From Nocardia niwae NBRC 108934 = DSM 45340 (GTDB lineage Bacteria; Actinomycetota; Actinomycetes; Mycobacteriales; Mycobacteriaceae), in the NCBI RefSeq assembly GCF_001613465.1, contig NZ_BDCK01000026.1, positions 1-64,000 on the forward strand: 64,000 nucleotides of DNA, given 5' to 3'. Positions 23,188 through 32,663 of the stretch are shown here, piece by piece; within the stretch, counting starts at the first letter, position 1; each line of letters begins with the position of its first letter. A model generated the notes under the pieces. It saw nothing but the letters and a program-made list of their open reading frames with translations. It did not search any database and was not told the origin of the DNA. The translations under genes and the position numbers were made by a program.

Positions 23188-26100
23188 ATGAGCACTGTCC
23201 GCTTCCAGCGCCGTGCGCGCCGCGAGATGCCTCGAACGCCCGGCGGCGAGGTGACGCTGCAGCCCCCGCCCGAAATCCCCCGGGTCACACCGGGAAACCT
23301 GGTGCTCAAGCTCATGCCGGTCGTGATGGTGATCGGCATGGTCGGCATGATGGCCTTGTTGTTCACCCAGGGTGGCGGCATCGCCTCCAATCCCATGAGC
23401 ATGATGTTCCCGCTCATGATGCTGTTCTCCATGGTCGGCATGTTCGCAGGCCAGGGCGGGGGCAAGGGGCAGAAGGCCGCCGAGGCCAACGAGGACCGTA
23501 AGGACTACCTGCGGTACCTCGACCAGGTTCGCAAGGACGTCAACGAGACCGCGGCGCAGCAGCGGGCTTCCGTCGAATGGAGCCATCCGGAGCCCGAACT
23601 GGTCTGGATGCTCGCGGGCACCAGCCGTATGTGGGAACGCCGCGCGGGGGACAAGGACTTCTGCCACGCCCGTATCGGTCTCGGCGGGCAGCGCCTGGCC
23701 ACCCGGCTGGTCGCTCCGGAAACCGGCCCGGTCGAGGAGCTCGAGCCGATCGCCGCCGTCTCGCTGCGCCGCTTCGTGCGCGCCCATTCGACCGTGCCCG
23801 ACCTGCCGACGGCCATCGCGGTCAAAGGCTTCGCCACCATCGCGCTGGACGGCGACCGCGGCCAGGCGCGCGACATGACCCGCGCGATGCTGGTGCAGCT
23901 GTCCATGTTCCAGGCGCCGGACCAGGTGCTCGTCGCGGTCGTCTGCGGACCCGACACCGCGCCGGAGTGGGAGTGGACCAAGTGGCTCCCGCACACCCAG
24001 CACCCCGACACGCAGGACGGCATCGGCACCCAGCGCATGTTCTACGGCTCGATCCGGGAGGCCATGGCGGGGTTGCATCCGTTGCTCGGCAACCGGGTCC
24101 GGTACTCGCGCAACCAGCCCGCGAACGCGAACATGGTGCACATCGTCATCGTGGTCGACGGTGGTCTGCTCGAGGCCGAGGACGATCAGCTGCGCGAGTC
24201 CGGTTACGAGGGCGTCACCATCATCGACCTGTGCGGTTACGCGCCGCGCCTGGCGGTCTCGCGCGGGATCAAGATGATCGTGGAGAACGGCGAATGCGTC
24301 GGCCGCGGCGCCACCGGCAATCAGGAGCGGTTCGCACTGATCGACCGGATCAGCCCGGAGCAGGCGCAGCAGGTGGCGCGCAGGCTCGCGCCCTACCGCG
24401 CGGCCACGCAGCGCAGCAGCGACGTGGAAACCGATGACTCCGAGGTGATCTCGACCTGGGCGCAGCTGATGGGCCTCGGCGATATCGGCTCGTTCAACCC
24501 TGAGCACGCCTGGCGGCCGCGCTACGGACGGGAACGCCTGCGCGTCCCGTTCGGAGTTGGCGCCGACGGCCTCCCCGTGGAACTGGATATCAAGGAAGCG
24601 GCCGAGAACGGTATGGGCCCGCACGGTCTGTGCATCGGCGCCACAGGTTCCGGCAAGTCGGAGTTCCTGCGCACCCTCGTGCTGAGCCTGCTCGCCACGC
24701 ACTCGCCCGACCAGCTGAACCTGGTGCTGGTCGACTTCAAGGGCGGTGCGACTTTCCTTGGCCTGGAAGGGGTTCCGCACGTCGCCGCCGTCATCACCAA
24801 CCTGGAGGAAGAAGCCGATCTCGTCGACCGCATGAAGGACGCCCTGGCCGGTGAGATGAACCGCCGCCAGGAAGTACTGCGCGCGGCGGGCAACTTCGCC
24901 AACGTCTCCGAGTACGAGAAGGCCAGGGCCGCGGGCGCCGACCTGGATCCGCTGCCCGCCCTGTTCGTGGTGCTCGACGAGTTCTCCGAACTACTCACCC
25001 AGCACCCGGATTTCGCGGAGCTGTTCGTCATGATCGGCCGGCTCGGCCGCTCGCTGCACGTGCACCTGCTGCTCGCCTCACAGCGCCTGGAAGAAGGCAA
25101 ACTCAAGGGCCTGGAGGCCCACCTGTCCTACCGCATCGGCCTGAAGACGTTCTCCGCCAACGAATCCCGCCAGGTGCTCGGCGTTCCCGACGCCTACAAC
25201 CTGCCGAACAATCCCGGCGGCGGCTACCTGAAGGCGGACTCCGGCGAGATCCAGCGCTTCCAGGCTTCCTATGTCTCCGGCGCGTACGTCGGCGGCGGCT
25301 CGCAGCGCGACATGACCGTGGCCACGCAGTCCGGCGAGATCGACGTCAAGGCACGGCCGTTCACCGCGACCCATGTCGACTTCCGCGCAGCGGATCGCGT
25401 TCCGCTGCCACCGGAGCCGAGCCTGGAGCCGGAGCAGGACGAGGACGGCGAGCAGCTGTCCAACCTCAACATGCTGGTCTCCCGCATCCGCGGTCACGGC
25501 CGTCCGGCGCACGAGATCTGGCTGCCGCCGCTGGAGGAGGCTCCGACGCTCGACCAGCTTCTGCCGCGCTCCATCCTCACCGGCGAGTACTCCGCGGTGT
25601 CCTCGCTGCGTGCCCCGATCGGCATCGTCGACCGGCCCTACGACCAGCGCCGCGACCCGATGGTCATCGACCTTTCCGGCGCCCGTGGCAATGTCGCGAT
25701 CGTCGGCGGCCCGCAGTCCGGGAAGTCGACCGCGCTGCGCACGCTCATCATGGCGATGTCGTTGACGCACACCGCCGAACAGGTGCAGTTCTACTGCCTC
25801 GACTTCGGTGGCGGCACCCTGGCGAGCCTGCAGGGACTGCCGCACGTCGGCTCGGTCGCCAGCCGGTTGGACGAGGACCAGGTCCGGCGCACCATCGCCG
25901 AGATGACCACCATCGTCCGGCAGCGTGAGGCGCGTTTCCGGCAGCTCGGCATCGAATCGATGACCGACTTCCGCAGACTGCGCGCGACCGACCCGGCGAG
26001 CAGCCCGGGCGCCGCGGGGGCGCACGAGGATCCGTTCGGCGACGTGTTCCTGGTGATCGACGGCTTCAGTTCGATTCGCCAGGATTTCGAGATGCTCGAG

Positions 26101-27219
26101 CAGACCATCATGAATCTCGCCGTGCAGGGTCTGTCCTACGGCGTGCACGTGGTCATCGCACTGAATCGCTGGGCGGAGGCGCGGCCCGCGCTCAAGGATC
26201 AGATCGGCACCAGGATCGAACTGCGCCTCGGCGATCCGATGGACTCCGATCTGGGGCGCAAGTTCGCCTCGTTGGTTCCGCAGGGCCGGCCGGGTCGCGG
26301 TATGACTCCCGAGTGCCTGCACATGCTGACCGGATTGCCCCGCATCGACGGCAACTCCGATCCGGCCACCCTCACCCAGTCCGTCGCGGACGCGGTCGCC
26401 ACCATCGCCGGGCTGACGCCGGGCCGGCATGCCCCGCAGGTCCGTATGCTGCCCGAACAGCTTCCGCGCGAGCAACTGCTGTACCTGGCCGGTGATTGGC
26501 CGTCGCAGGTCGACCCGAGCACGAAATGCCTGCGCATCCCGATCGGCATCAACGAATCCGAGCTGGCGCCGGTCTACATCGATTTCGTGGAGAGCCCGCA
26601 CTTCATCGTCATCGGCGACACCGAATCGGGAAAGACGACGCTGCTGCGCTCGCTGATCGAGGGCATCGCCTCGTCGAACACCCCCGATCAAGCCCGCTTC
26701 ATCATCGGCGACTACCGGCGCAGCATGCTCGGCCTCGTTCCGGAGGGGTACCTCGCGGGCTATGGCTCCACGGCGCCGCAGTTCACCCAGAACATGAACG
26801 ACCTGGCTGCCTACGTTGGCAAGCGCACCCCGGGCCCGGACGTCACGCCCCAGCAGTTGCGGGATCGCTCGTGGTGGAGCGGCCCGGAACTGTACGTCAT
26901 CATCGATGATTACGATCTGGTCGCCACGTCTGCGGGCAACCCGGTGCAGGCGCTGCTCGAACACCTGCCCCATGCGCGCGATCTCGGCTTCCATGTGATT
27001 ATCGCGCGGCGGTCGGGCGGTGCCAGCAGAGCGATGTTCGAGGCGACGCTGGCCAGGATGCGCGACCTGGGCTCGGCGGGCCTGATCCTGAGTTGCAGCA
27101 AGGACGAGGGCGTCCTGATGGGCACCAAGCGGCCGAGCCCGATGCCACCGGGCCGAGGCACCTACGTCACCCGGAATATGGAGGGCTTGGTGCAGACGGC
27201 GTGGATGCCGTCGCCCTGA
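23188..27219 (+). CDS. eccC: Type VII secretion ATPase EccC (EccCa-EccCb in one chain)
   Basis: The 1343-residue motor of the ESX system. Two membrane helices lie at ~37-90 (LKLMPVVMVIGMVGMMALLF and a Met-rich second one). Three FtsK/SpoIIIE ATPase domains follow, with Walker A motifs GATGSGKSEF (~485), GGPQSGKST (~842) and GDTESGKTT (~1145). Only the first has a Walker B with catalytic acid (VVLDEFSEL). The second and third read VIDGFSSI and IIDDYDLV, with no glutamate after the Asp. This pattern of one active and two substrate-regulated domains is typical of EccC. In ESX-1 the ATPase is split into two genes; ESX-4 uses a single chain, as here. The start ATG has AAGGGGGAAT upstream. Confidence 0.97.
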   Translation: MSTVRFQRRARREMPRTPGGEVTLQPPPEIPRVTPGNLVLKLMPVVMVIGMVGMMALLFTQGGGIASNPMSMMFPLMMLFSMVGMFAGQGGGKGQKAAEANEDRKDYLRYLDQVRKDVNETAAQQRASVEWSHPEPELVWMLAGTSRMWERRAGDKDFCHARIGLGGQRLATRLVAPETGPVEELEPIAAVSLRRFVRAHSTVPDLPTAIAVKGFATIALDGDRGQARDMTRAMLVQLSMFQAPDQVLVAVVCGPDTAPEWEWTKWLPHTQHPDTQDGIGTQRMFYGSIREAMAGLHPLLGNRVRYSRNQPANANMVHIVIVVDGGLLEAEDDQLRESGYEGVTIIDLCGYAPRLAVSRGIKMIVENGECVGRGATGNQERFALIDRISPEQAQQVARRLAPYRAATQRSSDVETDDSEVISTWAQLMGLGDIGSFNPEHAWRPRYGRERLRVPFGVGADGLPVELDIKEAAENGMGPHGLCIGATGSGKSEFLRTLVLSLLATHSPDQLNLVLVDFKGGATFLGLEGVPHVAAVITNLEEEADLVDRMKDALAGEMNRRQEVLRAAGNFANVSEYEKARAAGADLDPLPALFVVLDEFSELLTQHPDFAELFVMIGRLGRSLHVHLLLASQRLEEGKLKGLEAHLSYRIGLKTFSANESRQVLGVPDAYNLPNNPGGGYLKADSGEIQRFQASYVSGAYVGGGSQRDMTVATQSGEIDVKARPFTATHVDFRAADRVPLPPEPSLEPEQDEDGEQLSNLNMLVSRIRGHGRPAHEIWLPPLEEAPTLDQLLPRSILTGEYSAVSSLRAPIGIVDRPYDQRRDPMVIDLSGARGNVAIVGGPQSGKSTALRTLIMAMSLTHTAEQVQFYCLDFGGGTLASLQGLPHVGSVASRLDEDQVRRTIAEMTTIVRQREARFRQLGIESMTDFRRLRATDPASSPGAAGAHEDPFGDVFLVIDGFSSIRQDFEMLEQTIMNLAVQGLSYGVHVVIALNRWAEARPALKDQIGTRIELRLGDPMDSDLGRKFASLVPQGRPGRGMTPECLHMLTGLPRIDGNSDPATLTQSVADAVATIAGLTPGRHAPQVRMLPEQLPREQLLYLAGDWPSQVDPSTKCLRIPIGINESELAPVYIDFVESPHFIVIGDTESGKTTLLRSLIEGIASSNTPDQARFIIGDYRRSMLGLVPEGYLAGYGSTAPQFTQNMNDLAAYVGKRTPGPDVTPQQLRDRSWWSGPELYVIIDDYDLVATSAGNPVQALLEHLPHARDLGFHVIIARRSGGASRAMFEATLARMRDLGSAGLILSCSKDEGVLMGTKRPSPMPPGRGTYVTRNMEGLVQTAWMPSP

Positions 27220-28655
27220 TGGCCGAGGTCGAGCTCGTCGTCACCGAGGCGCGCGTCTGGGCCCGCGGCGCCGACACACACTGGGACGCGCCGCCCACGA
27301 TCGTGTTGGGAAGCAATGGTTTCGACCTCGTCGTGGGGCAGCCGCCCAAAGCGCTGACCCAAGTCGGCTCGGCGGTCCAGTTCGTGCCGGCCGACGCCAT
27401 AGCCCTGCCACCGCGTACCCCTTCGGTGGTGGAGGCGATGGGCGCGGTGTTCGCGAGTGTGCTCGAAAATCTCCGCGTCGCGTCGCCGTGTGCCCGGATG
27501 ACGCTGATCTGCCCCACCGAATGGGGCGCCCGCCGTCGCGGTGCGCTCGAACAGGCGGCGCGCCGCCACACCGCGGAGGTTGTGTTCGAAACCATCGCGG
27601 TGCGCTCGGTCGCGTCGGACGAGGGCACCAGTCACAGCCGGCGAACGCTGGTACTGGAGTTCGGCACGCTGGCCGCCACCGCGTCCGCGGTCATCCGAAG
27701 TCATCGCGGCGTGCATATCGAGTCCTGCGAGCACGAGCCAACGCTCGCACTGGCGGAGATAACCGCGGACTCGACAGGATTCGCCGGTTTGTGTCAGCTC
27801 ATCGCCCGGATATCGGACAGCGGGCCGATCGACCTCGTGCAGGTGGTGGGTATCACCGACCCCGCGAAACTGGACTTGCTCCGCGCGGCGATCGACCAGA
27901 CCGTAAGCCCCGGCGTCGAGTTACGTGCAGTCGCCGGTGCCGATCTCGTCCGTGGACCTCGGCTCGAGCCGAGCGATCGACGGGAGGTGCAGGCCGCCGC
28001 CACCGCGTGGTTGCAACCGCTTCGGGATCGGGCTGCGGCACAGCAGCCCCGACGCGACACCGCGCGTTTCGCGGTCGCGGCGATCGCTGCCGTGGTGGTC
28101 GTAACTCTGCTGGGCGTCGGGGTGGTCGCGTTGTCCGGTCGCCGCGACGACGTCTCCACCGCGGCACCCGGCACGGACGTCGCATCGACGAGCGCTGCGC
28201 CGCCGGCGATCCCGCCGTCTACGGCGGCTGAACCGGAAGCATTCGGACGCGTGCGGTTCCGGATTCCTCCTGGCTGGCGCGTTGCCGCATCGCCGGACAG
28301 CGGACGCGCGCGCGTCGATCTCGTGCCCGAAGCCGGCGCCCGGCAGCGCATCACCGTGATGCAGTCACCGCTGACGGCGTCGTCGAGTTACGAACAAGTG
28401 GCCACGAAGTTGGAGGCGCAGATCGCGCAGCGACCACCCGGGGTGCTGACCGATTTGAGACGCGACGTCATGTTCGGTGGCCGTTCCGGTTTGGCCTACG
28501 TGGAACATCCGGGGGACGGGACAACCGTGCGATGGCATGTCCTGTTGGAGTTCGGAATTCAGGTCAGCATCGGTTGTCAGTATGCCGGGGACGAGTGGGC
28601 GCAGCTGGAGGCCCCTTGTTCACACTTCGGGGACACGGTTCGAGTCGTCCCGTGA
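27219..28655 (+). CDS. Type VII secretion-associated protein, Rv3446c type
   Basis: A 478-residue protein starting at ATG 27219, overlapping the eccC stop by one base (TGATG). Residues ~1-270 form a cytoplasmic domain with an ASKHA-like look (VVTEARVWARG, TLICPTEWGARRRGALEQAARRH). One membrane helix lies at ~285-307 (VAAIAAVVVVTLLGVGVVAL), then a Thr/Ala/Pro linker, then an extracytoplasmic domain of ~130 residues (FRIPPGWRVAASPDSGRARV and so on). The position directly after eccC, and this layout, match Rv3446c in the M. tuberculosis ESX-4 locus (TIGR03931 by memory). Its function is not established. A strong terminator follows. Confidence 0.88.
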   Translation: MAEVELVVTEARVWARGADTHWDAPPTIVLGSNGFDLVVGQPPKALTQVGSAVQFVPADAIALPPRTPSVVEAMGAVFASVLENLRVASPCARMTLICPTEWGARRRGALEQAARRHTAEVVFETIAVRSVASDEGTSHSRRTLVLEFGTLAATASAVIRSHRGVHIESCEHEPTLALAEITADSTGFAGLCQLIARISDSGPIDLVQVVGITDPAKLDLLRAAIDQTVSPGVELRAVAGADLVRGPRLEPSDRREVQAAATAWLQPLRDRAAAQQPRRDTARFAVAAIAAVVVVTLLGVGVVALSGRRDDVSTAAPGTDVASTSAAPPAIPPSTAAEPEAFGRVRFRIPPGWRVAASPDSGRARVDLVPEAGARQRITVMQSPLTASSSYEQVATKLEAQIAQRPPGVLTDLRRDVMFGGRSGLAYVEHPGDGTTVRWHVLLEFGIQVSIGCQYAGDEWAQLEAPCSHFGDTVRVVP

Positions 28656-28692
28656 CGGATGGTGCCACGGTCTAACATCCAGCGGCACAGAC

Positions 28693-28732
28693 GATTCGAG
28701 CCCCCGGCACCGAAGTACCGGGGGCTCGAATC
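28693..28732. terminator. Bidirectional terminator between the eccC operon and the esx pair
   Basis: A perfect 15-bp stem (28693-28707 with 28718-28732, GATTCGAGCCCCCGG and its complement) closes a 10-base loop. It sits between the convergent Rv3446c-type gene and the WXG100 gene. Confidence 0.85.
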
Positions 28733-28747
28733 AGCCGAGACGGGATC

Positions 28748-29050
28748 TCAAAAGAGGCCCGCCAGCGCGGTGTCGGTGCCCTGCAGGTCGGAGTTGCCGC
28801 TGCTGACCAGCTTGCCCGCGCTTTCCAGCGTGGTGTTCAGCTGGGTGACCTGGGTGTTCCACTGGGCCTGCAGCGAGGCGAACGCGTCGTTCGCGTCACC
28901 CTTCCAGTAGTTGGTCACGAAGTCGGTGACCTGCTTGTGGAAATCTTCGAGCATGGTCATGACGCTGCGCGCCTCGGCCACGATGGCCTGGGCGCCCGCC
29001 TCGACCTCGCCGAAGTTGGAGGCAATCCGACCGGGATCATTGGCTACCAT
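28748..29050 (-). CDS. WXG100-family ESX secretion target
   Basis: A 100-residue protein of the EsxA/EsxB helical-hairpin family. The turn carries the WxG motif in NYWKGDANDAF at about residues 47-57, with long amphipathic helices on both sides and the usual length. The C-terminus (GNSDLQGTDTALAGLF) lacks a clear YxxxD/E secretion signal, so export may rely on the partner encoded 36 bases upstream. Heterodimer partners of this type are exported by EccC-containing machines; by position this pair corresponds to EsxT/EsxU. It is oriented opposite to eccC, whereas esxU and esxT run with eccC4 in M. tuberculosis. GGAGCTCC precedes the start. Confidence 0.9.
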   Translation of the reverse strand: MVANDPGRIASNFGEVEAGAQAIVAEARSVMTMLEDFHKQVTDFVTNYWKGDANDAFASLQAQWNTQVTQLNTTLESAGKLVSSGNSDLQGTDTALAGLF

Positions 29051-29086
29051 GAGGAGCTCCTTGTTGTCTGTGGTGCGGCTATCGGA

Positions 29087-29404
29087 TCAGGGAAGGTCCA
29101 GGCTGGAGGCCTGCGCGGCCACCTGCTGGGCGAACTGCTGGTCCTGATCGGCGAACTTCCGTCCGGCGTGGGCGAGCTTGTCCGACGTCTGATCCAACTG
29201 GTCGTTCAGCTTCCGCGCCTGAGCGAAGTAGCTGTCCATGAAGGTGTCGAACGCCTGACGCGCCGCACCGCTCCAGGTGGCGGTCGTCTGATCCGACTTG
29301 CTGTTCAGTGCGGTGATCGCGGTCTGCAGATCCTGGTGCCGCTGCCGGCAGTTGTCCACAAACTTCGAAATCGCCTCTTCGCTCGCTTCGAGCTGTCCTG
29401 CCAT
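29087..29404 (-). CDS. WXG100-family ESX secretion target, first of the pair
   Basis: A 105-residue WXG100 protein beginning MAGQLEASEEAISKFVDNCR, with TWSGAARQAF at the hairpin turn near residue 45. The C-terminal helix contains KFADQDQQF, where FADQD has the spacing of the YxxxD/E secretion motif with Phe in place of Tyr. It is upstream of, and surely cotranscribed with, the second WXG100 gene (36 bases apart). GAAAGGAGCC precedes its ATG. The 411 bases upstream, back to the kinase stop, probably hold the pair's own promoter, though none was identified. Confidence 0.92.
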   Translation of the reverse strand: MAGQLEASEEAISKFVDNCRQRHQDLQTAITALNSKSDQTTATWSGAARQAFDTFMDSYFAQARKLNDQLDQTSDKLAHAGRKFADQDQQFAQQVAAQASSLDLP

Positions 29405-29815
29405 TTCGGCTCCTTTCGGTTCCCGTCTCGGCCAACGGCGGAAGCCTCAGTTGGCCTGTACATCTGATTGGACGCGGTGCGGGTCTGATCGGTTCCATCC
29501 GACTCGAGAAAAGTTCGGCATCGCCCCACGGGATCAGGGCCCTGCGCCCCTCGGCCCGGCTCGTCCGTGATTTCGGCGGCCGCAGTGCGGGCCTGCTCGG
29601 AAGACCACGATGCGATCCGGGTCCGCATGACTAGTAACGCCAGCGCTCGGCTCCCCTCCTTCCCCCTGCTCGCTGCTGTAATGATCGGCGAGTGGGCTGG
29701 CTGCGGTACACCTTACCGAACGCATAAGTCCGCCGCTACCAGCAGATTGACCGAAGCCGGTGGCCCCGGAACTCGAAAAGGCCTACGAAGCTTTCGATTC
29801 GGCGAAGTGGCTCTA
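29405..29815 (-). other. Non-coding region upstream of the esx pair
   Basis: No gene is supported on either strand and no hairpin with a T tract was seen. It separates the esx pair from the kinase stop and is long enough to carry an independent promoter for the pair. No promoter was confidently placed. Confidence 0.5.
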
Positions 29816-31351
29816 TTACTTCACGCGATTGCGCAGCACCGGCACAAGACGATCGAGCAATGTCTGCTCGGACGACTCGCTCCAATTTCGCACCGCGGCA
29901 ACGGCTGCGGGATCATCCAGCGGAATCACCGTGGCCCGGGTGCCCGCCACCTGGTACGGAAGACCGAGCAGTCCACCTCCACCGGCTTTTTCGTCGCTGC
30001 GCACCGCCAGCACATAGCCGTCCGCCGCGGCCTCCAGCCGGGTGCTTCCGGTCAGTTCCCGAGGCGAGGCCTCGTCACCCTGACGGGCGTAGTTGAAGTT
30101 GTAGACGAACCCGAGATCCTCCAGAAACTTGGTCTGGGAGGTGCCGCTCAGGAAGATCGAGACCTGCGAGCTCCGCGGGACGTCCACCATGGTGATGGTC
30201 TTGCCGCGGAACACGGGGTTGTCCGCACGGGCCCGCTCGAGCGGCGACAGGGCGGCCGTGCTGCTCGGCGTGGCGACCGCGGGGCCCGGTGCGGACTCGT
30301 CCCGGTTCAGCGCCCAGATGCCGATGCCGGCGGCGAGCGCCACGGTCACGATGCCTGCGGCGGCGGCCAGCAGCCAGTTCTTGCGCGCGCTCGGCGCGGG
30401 GGCGCTGCCCGGACCGGAAATGGCGACGCGCGGATCGGTGCTCGGCCGCGGGTCGAAGACCTGGATCGGATAGGTGGGGGAGGTGTGCGTCGCGACAGGG
30501 TTGTAGCCGGGGATGAGCGCGCTCGCGGCCGCGTCGGTGAATTCGCGGCAGCTGTGGAAACGGTCGGCCGGGTTCTTCGCCAGGGCCCGGGCGAAGACGT
30601 GATCGAGGGCAGGCGGCAGGCCGGGGTTGACCGCGGTGGCCAGCGGTGGCGGCTCGTGCAGATGCCCCATCATCACCAGCGCGGGTTGTGTTCCCGGGTA
30701 AGGGTTACGTCCGGTGAGCAGTTTGAAGAACGAGCAGGCGAGGCTGTAGACGTCGGCGCGGTGATCCAGCGGGCTGCCGGTGAGCTGCTCGGGCGGTGCG
30801 TAGGCGATGGTGGCGACGAAACTGCCGGTCTGTGTGAGTTCGGTGGTGTCGTCATTGGCTTTGGCGACGCCGAAATCCGTGAGTAGGACGCGTTCTTCTT
30901 CACCGTCGGCAGGCGAGGACAACAGGAAATTCGCCGGTTTGACGTCGCGATGCAGCAGGCCCTTGCGATGCGCGTAATCGAGGCCCTTGCCGACCTCGGT
31001 GGTGATACGCAGGGCGCGCAGCGGATTCATGGCGTGCGGGTCGCGGGCCAGTTCGGCGGAGGCATCGGTGCCGTCCACGTATTGCATGGCGATCCACAAC
31101 TGGCCTTGTTCTTCACCGCGGTTGTAGACCGAGACGATGTTCGGGTGGTCGAGCCCGGCGGCGAGATTGGCTTCGCGCTCGAATCGGGTACGGAACTCGT
31201 AGTCGCGGCTGAGTTCGCCGCCGAGCACCTTCAACGCGTCGGTTCTCGGCAGGCTGGGATGCTTCGCCAGATACACCGTGCCCATGCCGCCCGCGCCGAG
31301 CACGCGGATGATGCGGTACCCGCCGACGATGGTCCCGGGGCTCATCGCCAT
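29816..31351 (-). CDS. Membrane Ser/Thr protein kinase (PknF-like)
   Basis: A 511-residue Hanks-type kinase. The start is ATG 31351 (ATG 31345 is also possible), with GGAG upstream. Kinase motifs: glycine loop LGAGGMGTVYLAK (19-31), catalytic lysine K41, HRDVKPAN with D136, TDFGVAK with D159, and APPEQLTG for substrate docking. A Ser/Pro linker leads to a membrane helix at ~335-358 (LLAAAAGIVTVALAAGIGIWAL) and an extracytoplasmic sensor of about 150 residues without PASTA repeats. Likely targets are the two FHA proteins encoded 4-9 kb away, by analogy with PknF and the FHA-ABC protein Rv1747. It follows three lipoprotein genes on the same strand. Confidence 0.93.
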   Translation of the reverse strand: MAMSPGTIVGGYRIIRVLGAGGMGTVYLAKHPSLPRTDALKVLGGELSRDYEFRTRFEREANLAAGLDHPNIVSVYNRGEEQGQLWIAMQYVDGTDASAELARDPHAMNPLRALRITTEVGKGLDYAHRKGLLHRDVKPANFLLSSPADGEEERVLLTDFGVAKANDDTTELTQTGSFVATIAYAPPEQLTGSPLDHRADVYSLACSFFKLLTGRNPYPGTQPALVMMGHLHEPPPLATAVNPGLPPALDHVFARALAKNPADRFHSCREFTDAAASALIPGYNPVATHTSPTYPIQVFDPRPSTDPRVAISGPGSAPAPSARKNWLLAAAAGIVTVALAAGIGIWALNRDESAPGPAVATPSSTAALSPLERARADNPVFRGKTITMVDVPRSSQVSIFLSGTSQTKFLEDLGFVYNFNYARQGDEASPRELTGSTRLEAAADGYVLAVRSDEKAGGGGLLGLPYQVAGTRATVIPLDDPAAVAAVRNWSESSEQTLLDRLVPVLRNRVK

Positions 31352-31433
31352 CTTCACGATCTCCTGACTCCACGCGGGCCGCTGGCGTTCGCCACGCAGC
31401 ATACTCGACCCGATTCGCGACGAAACGGCGGCA

Positions 31434-32663
31434 TTATCGGCTGTTCGCGAAAACGGAATACTGTGCGGCAGCGCGTTGCTGAGCGTCCAGCAGTTGATTC
31501 GCCGCGACGAATCCGACGTATTGTTTGTACGCGACGACGCAGGTGAATCGTCGGTCGGCGAAAAGTCCGGACCGATTCTCCACACAGGCCGAATCGGGCA
31601 CATGCTGCGGCGGCTCGGCCGGGCCCGCCACCACCGTGGGGGTGATGCGTTCCGCGGCCACCCGCCGCGCCGTCTCCGGATTCGCGGTGCGGATCACCAG
31701 CGTGTCGCCGGATACCGCGAATTGCTCGGCTCCCATCGCGGTGAAACGCTGTTTCGCGTAATCGCGGTCTTCGGCGTATTGCATGATTCCGCGCAGACCG
31801 AACAGCGCGTTCGAATCGTCGTAACTGGGGGACTGGACCTTGGCCGGGTTCAGCGTACGGCTCAGCAGATGGTCCGGGTCCCAGGGCAAACGCAGCATCT
31901 CCTCTTCGGTCAGCGGAGGCAGCTGGTCGAGCAACGGCAATTGGACGTCGTACGCCTTCTCCGCGAGGGCGACGAGGGCGTCGCGGTCGGGAGCGTTGGC
32001 CGAGACGAGGAATGCCACCACGTACGAGCCGTGCGGGAGTATGGCCCGCAGGAAAGGTGAGCCGGGACGCCAGTGCGCTCGCGCCTGCGGCTGCCGCGGC
32101 AGCGTGACCGGCTCGTTCTGGTCGCGGTAGTCGCCGAAGTCGGCGTCGAAGAACTCGGTCGCGGCTTGCCGGGCGCGGTCGGGGTCGGGGAACTGCATGA
32201 CGACCGTGCCGACCGTAGTGGAATTGGGCCGGGGCTTGGTCGGCCAGCCCGAGGCGAAGAGGCTGACATCCTGATCCGAGCCGTTGGTGTGGAACCCGAA
32301 CATCATCCGGTGGCGTTCCGCGATCGGTTTCAGGGCGTCCGGGCGCCCGAGTTCACCGGGCAGTGTCCCCCTGCTGATGCTGGAAGGCGTCCAGCCGTAC
32401 TTCATCCTGGGATCGATGTCGTAGGCCGACGCGACGTGATCGGCCAGCCGCATCGCGGCGACTTTTCCCATGTCGATGAACAGCGGCTGATAGTCGTCGT
32501 CGTGCGCGTTCGGCGGCTCGGTGGGGTAGTTGCCGACGTCGAGCCGGCGGATGTCGATCTCTCCCGGCTGCGCGGTGCCCGCCAGCGTCGAACCACAGCC
32601 GGTGAGGATGGCGGCGGCCACCGTGCAGGCGAATGCGGCTGCGGCGGTGCGGAATATCGTCAT
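31434..32663 (-). CDS. DUF7373-type lipoprotein, paralogue 1
   Basis: A 409-residue lipoprotein: signal peptide and lipobox ILTGC with acylated C23. The mature protein starts GSTLAGTAQPGEIDIRRLDVGNYPT, a block shared with the next two genes. The C-terminal end has paired cysteines (DSACVENRSG and RRFTCVVAYKQYVGFVA) and closes LLDAQQRAAAQYSVFANSR, also shared. I recall this family as DUF7373, found in Nocardia and mycobacteria, with no known function. Its ATG overlaps the stop of paralogue 2 by four bases. It is the third gene of a likely operon that continues into the kinase 82 bases downstream. Confidence 0.88.
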   Translation of the reverse strand: MTIFRTAAAAFACTVAAAILTGCGSTLAGTAQPGEIDIRRLDVGNYPTEPPNAHDDDYQPLFIDMGKVAAMRLADHVASAYDIDPRMKYGWTPSSISRGTLPGELGRPDALKPIAERHRMMFGFHTNGSDQDVSLFASGWPTKPRPNSTTVGTVVMQFPDPDRARQAATEFFDADFGDYRDQNEPVTLPRQPQARAHWRPGSPFLRAILPHGSYVVAFLVSANAPDRDALVALAEKAYDVQLPLLDQLPPLTEEEMLRLPWDPDHLLSRTLNPAKVQSPSYDDSNALFGLRGIMQYAEDRDYAKQRFTAMGAEQFAVSGDTLVIRTANPETARRVAAERITPTVVAGPAEPPQHVPDSACVENRSGLFADRRFTCVVAYKQYVGFVAANQLLDAQQRAAAQYSVFANSR

